Positions 1 to 8,756 are shown, counted from the stretch's first letter. The stretch: 64,000 nt of DNA from Streptomyces sp. 135 (GCF_020026305.1 NZ_CP075691.1:5456001-5520000); one strand, 5' to 3'. Notes: a model not told the origin generated them from the letters alone. Numbers and translations are program-made.

Positions 1-2
1 CC

Positions 3-740
3 GCCGAGCCGTCCGAGGACGCCTCCGTACGGCTGTTCATGCTGCCGCACGCGGGCAGCGGCGCCATCATCTACCGCGACTGGGAGCGGCTGCTGCCCGC
101 CGACATCGCCCCGCAGGCGGTGACGCTGCCCGGCCGCCACAACCGGCGCGAGGAGATGAGTTACGAGGACTGGGACCCGCTGCTCGACGCGCTCCACGAG
201 GCCGTGCTCGACGACCTGGACGAGCGGCCCTTCGCGCTCTTCGGGCACTGCCTCGGCGCCCAGCTCGCGTTCCGGCTCACGATCCGCATGGAGGCCGAGA
301 GCGGTCCCGCGCCGATCCTCGTCGGCATGTCCGGCTGGTCGCCCGAGGGCTTCTTCCAGCCGACGGAGGAGCAGAGCCGGATGCCGGACCCCGAACTGGT
401 CGAGTGGATCAAGAAGTTGGGTTCGTTCCCCGCCGAGATCTACGACAACCCGGAGATGCTCGCCCTGGTCGTCCCCGCGCTCCGCGCCGACCTGCGGGTC
501 GCCGCGCAGTACGTCGACGACGGCGCGGGCACCGCCTGCCCGCTGGTCTCCTACGGCGGCGCCTCCGACCCGCTGATGGAGAGCCCGGACGCCATGTCGC
601 ACTGGGCCGGGCGCAGCCCCCAGTACCTGGGCCACAGCGAGTACCCCGGCGGCCACTTCTACATCGACAGCCACGCCGAGGCCGTCACCACGCACTTCGC
701 CCAGCGGCTGCGGCGGCTCGTCGCCGCGTCCGCCCGCTGA
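3..740 (+). CDS. Type II thioesterase, 5'-truncated by window edge
   Basis: An alpha/beta-hydrolase of the editing (type II) thioesterase family, which removes wrong or stalled acyl groups from carrier proteins of polyketide or peptide synthases. The reading frame is open from base 3 and the first ATG (39) lies inside the conserved RLF-x-PHAGSGA segment, so the true start is left of the window. Counting from that ATG, the nucleophile elbow reads GHCLGA with Cys71 (codon 249-251) where most relatives have Ser. Asp177 (GGASDPL) and His206 (GGHFY) complete the triad. The MFS and P450 genes downstream suggest it is the last synthase-linked gene of a biosynthetic cluster. Family assignment is firm; the substrate is unknown. 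Confidence 0.9.
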   Translation, partial: AEPSEDASVRLFMLPHAGSGAIIYRDWERLLPADIAPQAVTLPGRHNRREEMSYEDWDPLLDALHEAVLDDLDERPFALFGHCLGAQLAFRLTIRMEAESGPAPILVGMSGWSPEGFFQPTEEQSRMPDPELVEWIKKLGSFPAEIYDNPEMLALVVPALRADLRVAAQYVDDGAGTACPLVSYGGASDPLMESPDAMSHWAGRSPQYLGHSEYPGGHFYIDSHAEAVTTHFAQRLRRLVAASAR

Positions 741-765
741 ACGAACGACTCAGGGAAGGTCGGTC

Positions 766-2244
766 ATGACCACCGAAGCGGAAATCAAGGGCGCACAAGC
801 ACCACCGCTCGCGCCGACGGCCGCGCCGCCGGACGAGGCCACGGCGGCCAGGCCCTCCTACGGGGCGCTCCTGGTCGTCCTGGCCGGTCTCTTCATCACC
901 AATCTCGACTTCTTCATCGTCAACGTGGCGATCCCCTCGCTCCAGAAGAACATGCACGCCACGGCGGCGGACATCCAGCTCATCGCCGTCACGTTCACCA
1001 TCGGCCTGTCCGCGCTGCTGATCACCGGCGGCCGGCTCGGCGACATCTACGGGCGCCGCAAGGTCTACTCGATCGGCGTGGCGGTCTTCACGCTCGCCTC
1101 GCTCGCCTGCGGCATCGCGCAGAACATGAGCGAGCTGATCATCGCCCGCGGCATCCAGGGCGCGGCCGCCGCCCTGGTCATCCCGCAGGTGCTCGGCATC
1201 CTGACCACCACGTACTCGGGCAAGCACCGGGCCGTCGCGTTCAACGCGTACGGCGTGGCGCTCGGCGCGGCGGCGGTCTTCGGGCAGCTGATCGGCGGCC
1301 TGCTGATCAAGGCCGACGTGTTCGGCTGGGACTGGCGGACCATCTTCCTGATCAACGTGCCGATCGGCGTGCTCGTCCTCGTGCTCACCCCGAAGCTGGT
1401 GCCGGAGTCGAAGTCCGAGGGTCGCACCGGGCTCGACCTGACGGGCGTTCTGCTGGTCACCGCGGGCCTCACCGCCGTCGTGCTGCCGCTGGTCATCGGC
1501 CGCGAGGAGGGCTGGCCCACCTGGACGTGGCTGTGCATGGCGGCCGCGGTGCCGCTGCTCGCCGCCTTCTGGGCCACTCAGCGGCGGCTCGCGGCGCGCG
1601 ACAAGTCGCCGCTGGTGAGCCCGTCCCTCTTCCGTGACCGCGCGTTCGGCGTCGGGTCCGTCACGATCCTCGTCTACTTCTCGGTGATGGCCTCCTTCTT
1701 CCTGGTCCTCGCGCTCTACCTCCAGCAGGGGCACGGCGTCTCCGCCCTGAAGTCGGGGCTGCTCTTCGTGCCGCTGGGGCTCGGGTTCTTCGTGGCCTCG
1801 GCGATGGCGCCCAAGTTCGCCGCGCGGCTGGGACGCCAGGCGCTGGCGCTCGGCGCCCTGGTGGTGGCCGCGGGCGACATCGCCTTCGCGCAGACGGCGG
1901 CGCAACTCGGCACCACCGGCTCGGTCGGCTGGTGCGTCCCCGCGATGGTGGTCTGCGGCTTCGGCATGGGCATGGTGGTCGCCCCGCTCACCTCCCTCGT
2001 CCTGGAGGGCGTGGCGCCCGGGCACGCCGCGGCGGCGTCCGGGGTCTTCTCCACCGGCCAGGAGATGGGCAACGCCCTGGGCATCGCGGTCATCGGCGTG
2101 GTCTTCTTCGACCGGGTCGGGGAGCATCCGTCCGCGCAGGGCTACACCGACGGCTTCGGATTCAGCCTGTACGTCCAGGCCGGCATCTGCGTACTGGTGG
2201 CGGTGCTGGTGCAGTTCCTGCCGCGCAAGGCCGAGAAGGCCTGA
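766..2244 (+). CDS. MFS drug:H+ antiporter, DHA2 (14-TM) family
   Basis: A 492-residue integral membrane protein of the EmrB/QacA type, expected to export a small molecule using the proton gradient. It shows repeated hydrophobic helices, the motif-A-like loop GGRLGDIYGRRK near residue 86, and a C-motif-like Gly-rich helix (GVALGAAAVFGQLIGG). The length fits the 14-helix DHA2 group. The ATG at 766 is preceded by AGGGAAGG. It begins 25 bp after the thioesterase stop and ends at a strong hairpin, so the two are probably one transcript. The likely role is product export or self-resistance, inferred from position. Confidence 0.9.
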   Translation: MTTEAEIKGAQAPPLAPTAAPPDEATAARPSYGALLVVLAGLFITNLDFFIVNVAIPSLQKNMHATAADIQLIAVTFTIGLSALLITGGRLGDIYGRRKVYSIGVAVFTLASLACGIAQNMSELIIARGIQGAAAALVIPQVLGILTTTYSGKHRAVAFNAYGVALGAAAVFGQLIGGLLIKADVFGWDWRTIFLINVPIGVLVLVLTPKLVPESKSEGRTGLDLTGVLLVTAGLTAVVLPLVIGREEGWPTWTWLCMAAAVPLLAAFWATQRRLAARDKSPLVSPSLFRDRAFGVGSVTILVYFSVMASFFLVLALYLQQGHGVSALKSGLLFVPLGLGFFVASAMAPKFAARLGRQALALGALVVAAGDIAFAQTAAQLGTTGSVGWCVPAMVVCGFGMGMVVAPLTSLVLEGVAPGHAAAASGVFSTGQEMGNALGIAVIGVVFFDRVGEHPSAQGYTDGFGFSLYVQAGICVLVAVLVQFLPRKAEKA

Positions 2245-2274
2245 ACAAGGGCCCGGAGACGGGCGGCCGACAAC

Positions 2275-2313
2275 GGCGGGTGCCCCGGAGCCTTTCGCTC
2301 CGGGGCACCCGCC
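2275..2313 (+). terminator. Strong hairpin after MFS gene
   Basis: A perfect 17-bp inverted repeat (2275-2291 with 2297-2313), loop CTTTC, lies 30 bp after the MFS stop. No U-tract of note follows, which is normal for Streptomyces terminators. It separates the thioesterase-MFS unit from the P450. Confidence 0.85.
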
Positions 2314-2443
2314 TTTCGCAGGTCAGAAGCGGTATGGAGGGCTCCGCGAGGGTCAGTCGGGCGTCAGGGGAGCATCAGAGGTTTCGGCCAGCATGACGGA
2401 AAGGAATCAGCCAGAACTCAGCCAGAAATCAGGGGGGAATGTC

Positions 2444-3655
2444 ATGACGGTAACTCCTGTCATGCCGGTCACCGAGGAGCGTCTCGCCGCCTGGCCCATG
2501 CCGCGCACCTGCCCGTACGCGCCACCGGACGCCTACGCCGAGCTCCGCAAGGGCGCACCGGTGAAGGTAAGGATCCGGACAGGCGAGGCGTGGCTTGTCA
2601 CCCGCTATGCGGATGTGCGCGCGATCCTCACCGATCCGCGCTTCAGCTCGGACGACACGCTGCCGGGCTTCCCGGTGCGGATACAACTGCCGCCCACGCC
2701 GCGGGTGATGTCCTTCACGCGCATGGACGGACCCGAGCACGGGCGGCTGCGCCGCATGGCGATGACCGAGTTCACCGCACGCCGCACCCGCGCGCTGCGG
2801 CCCTCCGTGGAGCTTCTGGTGGAGCACCTCGCCGACGAGCTGGAGCGGGGGCCACGCCCGGCCGACCTGGTGGCGCGCTTCACCGTCCGGCTGCCGTCCC
2901 TGGTGATCGCCCGCATGCTGGGCGTACCGCAGGAGGACGAGTGCGACTTCACCGAGCTGAGCCAGGCCGTCCTCTCGCAGGACGCGACGCCCGCGGAGAT
3001 CTACGGCTCCTTCGTCGAGATGACGGCGTACCTGGACGGGCTGATCAGGCGCAAGGCCGAGGACCCGCGGGACGACCTGCTCAGCCGCCTGGCCACGCGG
3101 TACCTGGCCACGGGCGAGCTGGCCCACGACGACCTCGTGGCGATGGCCCGGCTCTTCCTCGTGGCCGGCCACGAGACCACCGCCCACCAGCTAAGCCTCA
3201 GCGTGCTCAGCCTGCTGCGCGAACCGGGGCTGTGGGACCGGCTGCGCCGCGACCCCGGCCTGTTCGCCCCGGCCGTCGAGGAGCTGCTGCGCTACTGGTC
3301 CATCACCCAGGACAACCAGGTCCGGGTCGCCGTCGAGGACGCGGAGATCGGCGGCGCCCGCATCGCGAGCGGCGACGGCGTGATCCTCGCCTACCCCAGC
3401 GCCAACCACGACGAGAGCGTCTTCCCCGGCGGTGACCGCATCGACCTGGAGCGGGACGCGAGCCGGCACATCGCCTTCGGCTACGGCCCGCATCTGTGCC
3501 CGGGGGCCTCGCTGGCCCGCATGGAGCTGGAGGTCGCCCTGCGGGCCCTGGTGGGGCGTTTCCCCGGACTGCGCGTGGCCGACGTGCCCGAGGCGGTCTC
3601 GTTCCGCGAGAACACCATCAACTACGGCCTGAACTCCCTGACCGTGACCTGGTAG
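2444..3655 (+). CDS. Cytochrome P450 monooxygenase
   Basis: A soluble bacterial class I P450 of 403 residues, needing ferredoxin and reductase partners that are not in this window. It has the I-helix oxygen-binding motif AGHETT (241-246), the ExxR pair E280/R283 (EELLR) and the heme loop FGYGPHLCPG with heme-ligand Cys352. The chosen ATG (2444) has an AGGGGGGAA ribosome site 4-12 bases upstream. An ATG at 2393 would add 17 residues but has no ribosome site. It probably performs a late oxidative tailoring step; the sequence resembles CYP105/107-type Streptomyces enzymes, but the substrate cannot be predicted. Confidence 0.92.
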   Translation: MTVTPVMPVTEERLAAWPMPRTCPYAPPDAYAELRKGAPVKVRIRTGEAWLVTRYADVRAILTDPRFSSDDTLPGFPVRIQLPPTPRVMSFTRMDGPEHGRLRRMAMTEFTARRTRALRPSVELLVEHLADELERGPRPADLVARFTVRLPSLVIARMLGVPQEDECDFTELSQAVLSQDATPAEIYGSFVEMTAYLDGLIRRKAEDPRDDLLSRLATRYLATGELAHDDLVAMARLFLVAGHETTAHQLSLSVLSLLREPGLWDRLRRDPGLFAPAVEELLRYWSITQDNQVRVAVEDAEIGGARIASGDGVILAYPSANHDESVFPGGDRIDLERDASRHIAFGYGPHLCPGASLARMELEVALRALVGRFPGLRVADVPEAVSFRENTINYGLNSLTVTW

Positions 3656-3764
3656 CAGCCGCGTCCCGCCGCCCCGGGCCGCCGTCAGCTGCGCGTCAGA
3701 TCCGCGTCAGCACCCGGTGGAAGAGTCGTTCGCAGGTGCTTCCAGATCAAGGAGTATGCCCGAC

Positions 3765-4721
3765 ATGGCCGACAGCAGCGACGCCGCGGGCCCCACCAGG
3801 GCCCTGGTCATAGCCAATCCCGCATCCGGCAGCCACAGCCCCGAACTGGTGCGTGAGGTCCAGGAGTTGTGCTCCGCCCACCTGCGCCACAGCGAACTCC
3901 ACCTCACCACGGCACAAGGGGACGCGACCGGCTTCGTGCGCCGCGCCCTGGAGCGGTCCGAGGGGGCGCCGGACCTCGTCGTGGCCATCGGCGGCGACGG
4001 CACCGTGCGCGAGGTGGTGCAGGGCCTCGTCGGCGCCACCGGACGGGCCGCGCTGATGGTGGTCCCCGGCGGCACCGGGAACTCCGGGTACAAGATGCTC
4101 TGGGGCGAGCGGCCCTGGACCGAGTCCCTGAAGGCGGTGCTCGCCGACTCCGGTGCGGGCGGCAGCGCCCGCCTGCGCCACCTGGACCTGGCGCGGCTCG
4201 CCGAGACCCGCAACTGCGTCTACCTCGGTGCGTGCAGCGGGGTGATCGCCGACGCGCTCATCACCGCGAAGGGCATCCCGCTCCGCGGACGGGAGCGGTA
4301 CGCCCGCGCGTTCACCGAGACCGCCGAGGCCTACGTCCCGTACCCGGGCCGGGTCGTCGTCGACGGGCGGGTGGTGCACGAGGGCCCGACCGTCCTCGCC
4401 AACGTCGGGGGCGGCCGTCACCGGGGCGGCCGGTTCCTGGTGCTGCCCGACTCGCTGCTGGACGACGGGCTGCTCGACGTCTGTGTCATCGGTGACGGCA
4501 TGGCCGCCGCCGAGGTGCCCGGACTGACCCTGGAAGCCGCGCACATGGCCCACCCGGCGACCGTGTACGCACGCGGCCGCACGATCACCGTCGAGCGCAC
4601 CGACGGCGAGCGGCTGCCCCTGGAGCACGACGGCGAGTACCAGCACTCCATCGGCGCCTCGGCCACCTTCGAGGTGCTCCCCGGAGCGCTCGCCGCCTGG
4701 GCCCCTGCGGACCTCGCCTGA
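3765..4721 (+). CDS. Diacylglycerol/sphingosine kinase-like protein (DAGK catalytic fold)
   Basis: A 318-residue member of the YegS/DgkB-like lipid-kinase superfamily, which phosphorylates a lipid or polyol hydroxyl with ATP. It carries the nucleotide-binding motif GGDGT (76-80) followed by REVVQGL, and a second glycine signature GGTGNSGY, with the usual beta-rich C-terminal half. AAGGAG at 3749-3754 sits 10 bases before ATG 3765; ATG 3756 is too close and GTG 3717 has no ribosome site. Membership in a biosynthetic cluster is unusual for this family; it may phosphorylate a cluster intermediate or simply be a passenger. Confidence 0.85.
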   Translation: MADSSDAAGPTRALVIANPASGSHSPELVREVQELCSAHLRHSELHLTTAQGDATGFVRRALERSEGAPDLVVAIGGDGTVREVVQGLVGATGRAALMVVPGGTGNSGYKMLWGERPWTESLKAVLADSGAGGSARLRHLDLARLAETRNCVYLGACSGVIADALITAKGIPLRGRERYARAFTETAEAYVPYPGRVVVDGRVVHEGPTVLANVGGGRHRGGRFLVLPDSLLDDGLLDVCVIGDGMAAAEVPGLTLEAAHMAHPATVYARGRTITVERTDGERLPLEHDGEYQHSIGASATFEVLPGALAAWAPADLA

Positions 4722-4729
4722 CCCGCCCG

Positions 4730-4779
4730 CCCTCCCTACTCCCGTTCCTTCTTTCCTTCCTTCCCACCCTCTTTCTTTC
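4730..4779 (+). other. Polypyrimidine leader tract
   Basis: About 50 nearly pure C/T bases lie on the plus strand directly before the AAGGAG ribosome site of the next gene. This is unlike any other spacer in the window, and no stem-loop is visible in it. Confidence 0.6.
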
Positions 4780-4792
4780 GCAAGGAGACCTC

Positions 4793-5161
4793 ATGAGCGA
4801 CCTCACCAACACCGTCACCCGCTACCTCGCCATCTGGAACGAGGCGGACGCCGACAAGCGCGCCGCGGCCATCGCCGAGCTGTTCACCGCCGACGCGCCC
4901 TACATCGACCCGCTCGCCGCGGTCGAGGGCCACGAGGGTGTCGCCGCGGTCATCGCGGGCGCCCGCGACCAGTTCAAGGGCCTCAGCTTCGAGCTGATCG
5001 GCACGGTGGACACCCACCACAACCTCGCCCGCTTCCAGTGGGGCCTGGTGACCGAGCCCGGCGCCGAGCCGATCGCCATCGGCTTCGACGTCGCGGTCAC
5101 CGCCGAGGACGGCCGCATCAAGGGCGTCTACGGCTTCCTCGACAAGGTCCCCGCGGCCTGA
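4793..5161 (+). CDS. SnoaL-like / NTF2-fold protein
   Basis: A 122-residue alpha+beta barrel protein of the SnoaL/ketosteroid-isomerase superfamily, used in polyketide pathways as cyclases, epoxide hydrolases or isomerases. It shows an N-terminal amphipathic helix (TVTRYLAIWNE), an early Asp-rich turn (LFTADAPYIDP) and the terminal strand pattern VYGFLDKVP. AAGGAGA precedes the ATG at good spacing. It sits between the kinase-like gene and the MmgE/PrpD gene on the same strand. A catalytic role is inferred from family and context; the residues needed for one specific reaction cannot be assigned. Confidence 0.8.
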   Translation: MSDLTNTVTRYLAIWNEADADKRAAAIAELFTADAPYIDPLAAVEGHEGVAAVIAGARDQFKGLSFELIGTVDTHHNLARFQWGLVTEPGAEPIAIGFDVAVTAEDGRIKGVYGFLDKVPAA

Positions 5162-5254
5162 TCACCCCGGGGCGGCCGTGCGCCACCGGCGTGCCGCCGC
5201 CCCGGACCACACCGGCCCGGCAGCGCGCCGCCGGGCCCGCACAGGAAAGGCAGG

Positions 5255-6817
5255 GTGCGTCACATGTCGGGTGTTCTCGCCGAGCGGGTGGCCCGAACGC
5301 TGTGCGAGCAGTGGGAGCCGCCGCGGACCACGTCGCCCCGCGCCTCCACGGACACCCCGCTGCGCGAACTGTCCCGGTGGGCGGCCCGGCTGCGCCCCCA
5401 GGACGTCCCCTGCCGGGTGCTGAAGCTCGCCGCCAGCCAGGTGCTCTCGCAGATCGCCTCCATCAGGGCGGGCCTCGCCCACCCGCTGGGCCGCAAGCTC
5501 GTCGCCGCCTTCGGCCACCCCATGCAGCGCGACCCGCGGGCCGCCGCCGGTGTCTTCGCCGCCCTCGGCTCCTGGCTCAACCTCGACGACACCGCGTACG
5601 CCGGTCATCTCTCGAACTCCACCGTCGCGGTGCCCCTCGCCTTCGCCTACGCCCGCAGACTCGACGGGCTCTCGCTGCTGACCGCCGTGGTCGCCGCCAA
5701 CGAGTGCGCGGCCCGCATCACCGCCTCCGCGACGCTCGGCCCGCTGCGCGGCCAGAGCGCCGTGCACACCCACCTCGCGGGCGCGGTGGCGGGCCGGCTG
5801 CACTGCGACCGGGCCCCGGCCTCCCAGTGGGAGAACTCCTTCGGCCTGGCCTTCGCCATGCCCAACTGGCCGCTGATGCGCGCCTTCCTGGCCAGCGACG
5901 CCCGGCTGTTCAACACCTTCACGCCGGTACGCACCGCCATGGACGCCTGCGACGCGGCGGCCGCCGGGCTGCGCGGCGCCCCCGACATCATCGAGCACCA
6001 GGACGGCTTCCTGGCCCGCTTCGCGACCGTCCCGCTCCCGCAGGCGGTGGCCAAGGGCCTCGGCAGCCGCTGGCACACCGACACCCTCTCCTTCAAGATG
6101 CACCCGGGCGGCCCCGGCATCGACGCCGCGGTGGACTGCGCCGCCGAGATCCACCGGGAGCTTGGCCCGGTCAGCCCGCACGACGTGGCGGAGATCGTCG
6201 TCGAGGCGTCCCTCTACACGCTCTTCGCGGGGGAGCGCGCCGCCCAGTACGTCAACGGCCCCGGCTCGCCGCTCGGCGCCCTCGTCCTCGACGTGCCCTA
6301 CCCGGTCGCCACCACGCTGCTGACCGGGGAGTTCTCGGTGGACGACTTCTCCTCGCCGCGCCTGGACGACCCGGACCGCTGGGAGCTGGCCGGCCGGGTG
6401 CGCCTGGAGCACGACAAAGGCATGACCCGCGAACTCTTCCTGTCCGACGCGCCGTTCGGCGAGGCGGTGCGCGAGGCGGGCCCGCTGGCCGCGCCCTGGC
6501 TGCGCGGCTTCGGCGGCGACGAACTGGTCGACCTCATCGGCGATCTCGGCACGGCGGGCCAGGACTTCTCCCGCTCGACGAAGGCGACCGGCGCCCGGGT
6601 CACCGTACGGCTGAAGGACGGTCGTACGCTCACCCGCGGCCGTCTCATCCCGGTGGGCGCCGCAGGTCCCGACACACGGTCGCGGCACTCGGAGATGGTC
6701 CGCGAGAAGTTCCTCGCGGTCGGCGGATCGCACCAGGTGGCCGACACCGTGGGCGCCCTGCACCGCATGCGGCCGGGCGGGGTGCGCCGCTGGATCGAGG
6801 CGGCCTTCCTCGACTGA
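5255..6817 (+). CDS. MmgE/PrpD family protein
   Basis: A 520-residue protein of the MmgE/PrpD superfamily, which includes 2-methylcitrate dehydratase, cis-aconitate decarboxylase and iminodisuccinate epimerase. It has the long all-helical N-terminal half (LSRWAARLRPQDVPCRVLKL onward, residues ~30-270) and the second mixed domain with HTDTLSFKMHPGG and the late VTVRLKDGRTL strand typical of PrpD C-termini. It starts at GTG 5255 or ATG 5264; AGGAAAGG at 5243-5250 could serve either. No 2-methylcitrate pathway genes are nearby, so a role in precursor supply or tailoring is more likely than propionate breakdown. This is inference. Confidence 0.82.
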   Translation: MRHMSGVLAERVARTLCEQWEPPRTTSPRASTDTPLRELSRWAARLRPQDVPCRVLKLAASQVLSQIASIRAGLAHPLGRKLVAAFGHPMQRDPRAAAGVFAALGSWLNLDDTAYAGHLSNSTVAVPLAFAYARRLDGLSLLTAVVAANECAARITASATLGPLRGQSAVHTHLAGAVAGRLHCDRAPASQWENSFGLAFAMPNWPLMRAFLASDARLFNTFTPVRTAMDACDAAAAGLRGAPDIIEHQDGFLARFATVPLPQAVAKGLGSRWHTDTLSFKMHPGGPGIDAAVDCAAEIHRELGPVSPHDVAEIVVEASLYTLFAGERAAQYVNGPGSPLGALVLDVPYPVATTLLTGEFSVDDFSSPRLDDPDRWELAGRVRLEHDKGMTRELFLSDAPFGEAVREAGPLAAPWLRGFGGDELVDLIGDLGTAGQDFSRSTKATGARVTVRLKDGRTLTRGRLIPVGAAGPDTRSRHSEMVREKFLAVGGSHQVADTVGALHRMRPGGVRRWIEAAFLD

Positions 6818-6835
6818 GAGCGCAGGGCCCGACCG

Positions 6836-7507
6836 TCAGTACACCGTCTCGTGCGTCTCCAGGAAGACGTCGACGATCTCCTGTACGCGCTCGATGACGT
6901 CCTGGCGGTTGGCCTGCACCCAGGAGATGTGCTGCGCGCCGAAGAGCGCGGCCCGCAGCACGCGCGCCAGCGCGGCCGGGTCGGCGGTCCGCAGCGTCCC
7001 CGCCTTGTGGCAGTTCTCCAGGAGTTCGGTGAGCAGGTCGGTGAAGCCGACGTAGGGGATCGGCATGTCGCCCTTGATGTAGGGGCGTTCGATCTGGAGC
7101 CGGGAGCCCGCCTTGATGTAGTCGTCGTCGCGGAAGCCGCGGGCCACCGCCGTCAGGACGTCGACCACCGTCTGCGGCGAGGCCGGGTCGCCGTCCTCCA
7201 GGACGGGGGCGATGATCTCGTTCAGCCGCCGGTAGAACTCGTCCGCCACGGCGACCGCGATCGCCTCCTTGTTGGCGAAGTGGAAGTACACGGCCCCCTT
7301 GGTCAGCTCCGCCTTGTCGGCCACGTCCTTGATCGTGACGGCGGGGAAGCCGGTGTCGGCGAAGACCGAGGCCGCCGCGTTGAGGATCGTCCTGCGGGTG
7401 TGGATGGCCCGCTCCTGCTTGAGGTGCGACGTGTCGTCGGACGAGGCGGCCGTCGGGAGAGGGGGCAGGGGCAGCGGTGCCTTGCGTTCGTTGCTCATGG
7501 CTTCCAT
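6836..7507 (-). CDS. Gamma-butyrolactone receptor-type TetR repressor (ArpA/ScbR-like)
   Basis: A 223-residue TetR-family regulator with the receptor-type N-terminus QERAIHTRRTILNAAA, a helix-turn-helix (VTIKDVADKAELTKGAVYFHF) and the C-terminal Trp-containing ligand domain (FGAQHISWVQ). Known relatives bind DNA as dimers and release it when a butyrolactone or butenolide signal binds. It is divergent from the AfsA-type synthase, with a perfect inverted repeat in between, the classic autoregulated arrangement. It starts at ATG 7507 or ATG 7498; neither has a strong ribosome site. It converges on the MmgE/PrpD gene. Confidence 0.88.
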   Translation of the reverse strand: MEAMSNERKAPLPLPPLPTAASSDDTSHLKQERAIHTRRTILNAAASVFADTGFPAVTIKDVADKAELTKGAVYFHFANKEAIAVAVADEFYRRLNEIIAPVLEDGDPASPQTVVDVLTAVARGFRDDDYIKAGSRLQIERPYIKGDMPIPYVGFTDLLTELLENCHKAGTLRTADPAALARVLRAALFGAQHISWVQANRQDVIERVQEIVDVFLETHETVY

Positions 7508-7578
7508 ATCGTGCTCTACGCCAACTCGTGGCTGGGCAGGGCGAGTTGGTGGCAATGGAACGTGGTTTCGACCCTTGA

Positions 7579-7602
7579 AATATACCTTCTCGCAGGTATA
7601 TT
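7579..7602. promoter_or_regulatory. Autoregulatory element (ARE)-like operator
   Basis: A perfect inverted repeat with 9-bp arms AATATACCT / AGGTATATT and a 6-base spacer lies in the 121-bp gap between the divergent receptor and AfsA-type genes. The size, AT-rich arms and ATAC/GTAT core fit the AREs bound by ArpA-type receptors. Functional binding is inferred. Confidence 0.8.
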
Positions 7603-7628
7603 AATTCCCGCGCAGCAAGGCTTCACAC

Positions 7629-8756
7629 GTGCGTTCTCTGGCAAGAGTTCGTCCTGATTTGGGGGAAGCGTTGTCTCAGAAGTCGGTCGTGCTCATCGAT
7701 GATCCCAGAAACCCGGATGCCGCATCAATGGCTCCCGCGGTACCTGTCCTCACCTTCCTCAGACCCGTCCCGCGCGAGCTGGTGCACCGCAGCTCGATCG
7801 CGGAGGTCTTCGTCACGGACGGCTGTCGCACAAGCGACAGCCGTTTCTCTGTAGCGGCCCAGTGGCCGCGCGATCACGCGCTCTACCACCCCGACGAGCA
7901 GGGTCTGAGCGACCCGATGCTCTTCGCCGAGACCCTCCGCCAGGCCCTGCTCTACGTGGCCCACGAGTACTGCGAGGTGCCGCTCGGCCACCGGTTCGTC
8001 GGGCGTGACCTGTCCTTCGACATCACCGACCCGGCCGCGCTGCGGATCGTCGGCGTCCCCGTCCCGGTGGTCCTCGAGGCCGAGTGGACCTGGGAGGGCG
8101 GCCGGCCGAGGGGGGCCCGGCTCGACGTACGGCTGCTGGTGGGCGGCAAGTCCTGCGGCACCGGCACGATCCGGGTGTTCGTGATGGACGACCGGCGGTA
8201 CGGCCTGCTGCGCCGGATGGCGTGGGGCGGCGACGCCCCGCCGGTCCCGGTCCGGGCCGCGGGCGAGGACTCCGCCGCGCCGCTCGTGCCGCCGCGCCGG
8301 GTCGGCCGGCTGCGCTGGAAGGACTGCGTCCTTGAGCGCTGCTGGCCGGACGGCGACTGGCAGTTGCGGCTCGACCGCGACCACGCGGTGCTCTTCGACC
8401 ATCCCACCGACCATGTGCCGCTGATGGTCCTGATGGAGGGCTTCCGGCAGCTCGGTCACCTCTGTGTGCACGAACAGGTCGAGGAACCGCTCGGCGACCG
8501 GGCGTACGCGCTCGTCGGCGCCCAGGTCGAGTGCGCGGCCTTCGCCGAACTGGACGCGCCGATCCGGCTGCTGGTCGAGCAGAGCGTGCCGGGCGCCACC
8601 GCGGCGGACGCCTTCCGGCTGCGCGTCGCGGCCCTCCAGGGCGACACCCTGCTGGCAAGGACCGACATGGAGTGGGCGGGCGTGGGCCCGCGCGACCCGG
8701 GGGAGGCGCCGGGCCGGTGGCCCGAGCCGGCCTCACTGACCGGCCTTGCCCCGTAG
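7629..8756 (+). CDS. AfsA/ScbA-type gamma-butyrolactone (butenolide) synthase
   Basis: A 375-residue AfsA-family protein. In characterised members it joins a beta-ketoacyl-ACP to dihydroxyacetone phosphate, the first committed step to gamma-butyrolactone signals. Two tandem hot-dog repeats are visible: the first opens with LVHRSSIAEVFVTD and the second with VPLMVLMEGFRQLGHL. Start candidates are GTG 7629 (AAGG 8 bases upstream) and TTG 7671 (GGGGGAA upstream); GTG 7629 is annotated. It overlaps the second TetR gene tail to tail by 24 bp. The adjacent receptor and operator support a complete signal-and-sensor module. Confidence 0.9.
   Translation: MRSLARVRPDLGEALSQKSVVLIDDPRNPDAASMAPAVPVLTFLRPVPRELVHRSSIAEVFVTDGCRTSDSRFSVAAQWPRDHALYHPDEQGLSDPMLFAETLRQALLYVAHEYCEVPLGHRFVGRDLSFDITDPAALRIVGVPVPVVLEAEWTWEGGRPRGARLDVRLLVGGKSCGTGTIRVFVMDDRRYGLLRRMAWGGDAPPVPVRAAGEDSAAPLVPPRRVGRLRWKDCVLERCWPDGDWQLRLDRDHAVLFDHPTDHVPLMVLMEGFRQLGHLCVHEQVEEPLGDRAYALVGAQVECAAFAELDAPIRLLVEQSVPGATAADAFRLRVAALQGDTLLARTDMEWAGVGPRDPGEAPGRWPEPASLTGLAP

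Noticed and set aside
5162..6763. 533-codon minus-strand open frame opposite the MmgE/PrpD gene
   Set aside because: Antisense shadow of a GC-biased gene: Arg/Gly/Ala/Val-rich with no fold pattern, while the plus strand gives a clear family.
8733..8756. Overlap of the AfsA-type and TetR genes considered as an annotation error
   Set aside because: Both C-termini read as normal protein to their stops; short tail-to-tail overlaps also occur at 11286-11289.
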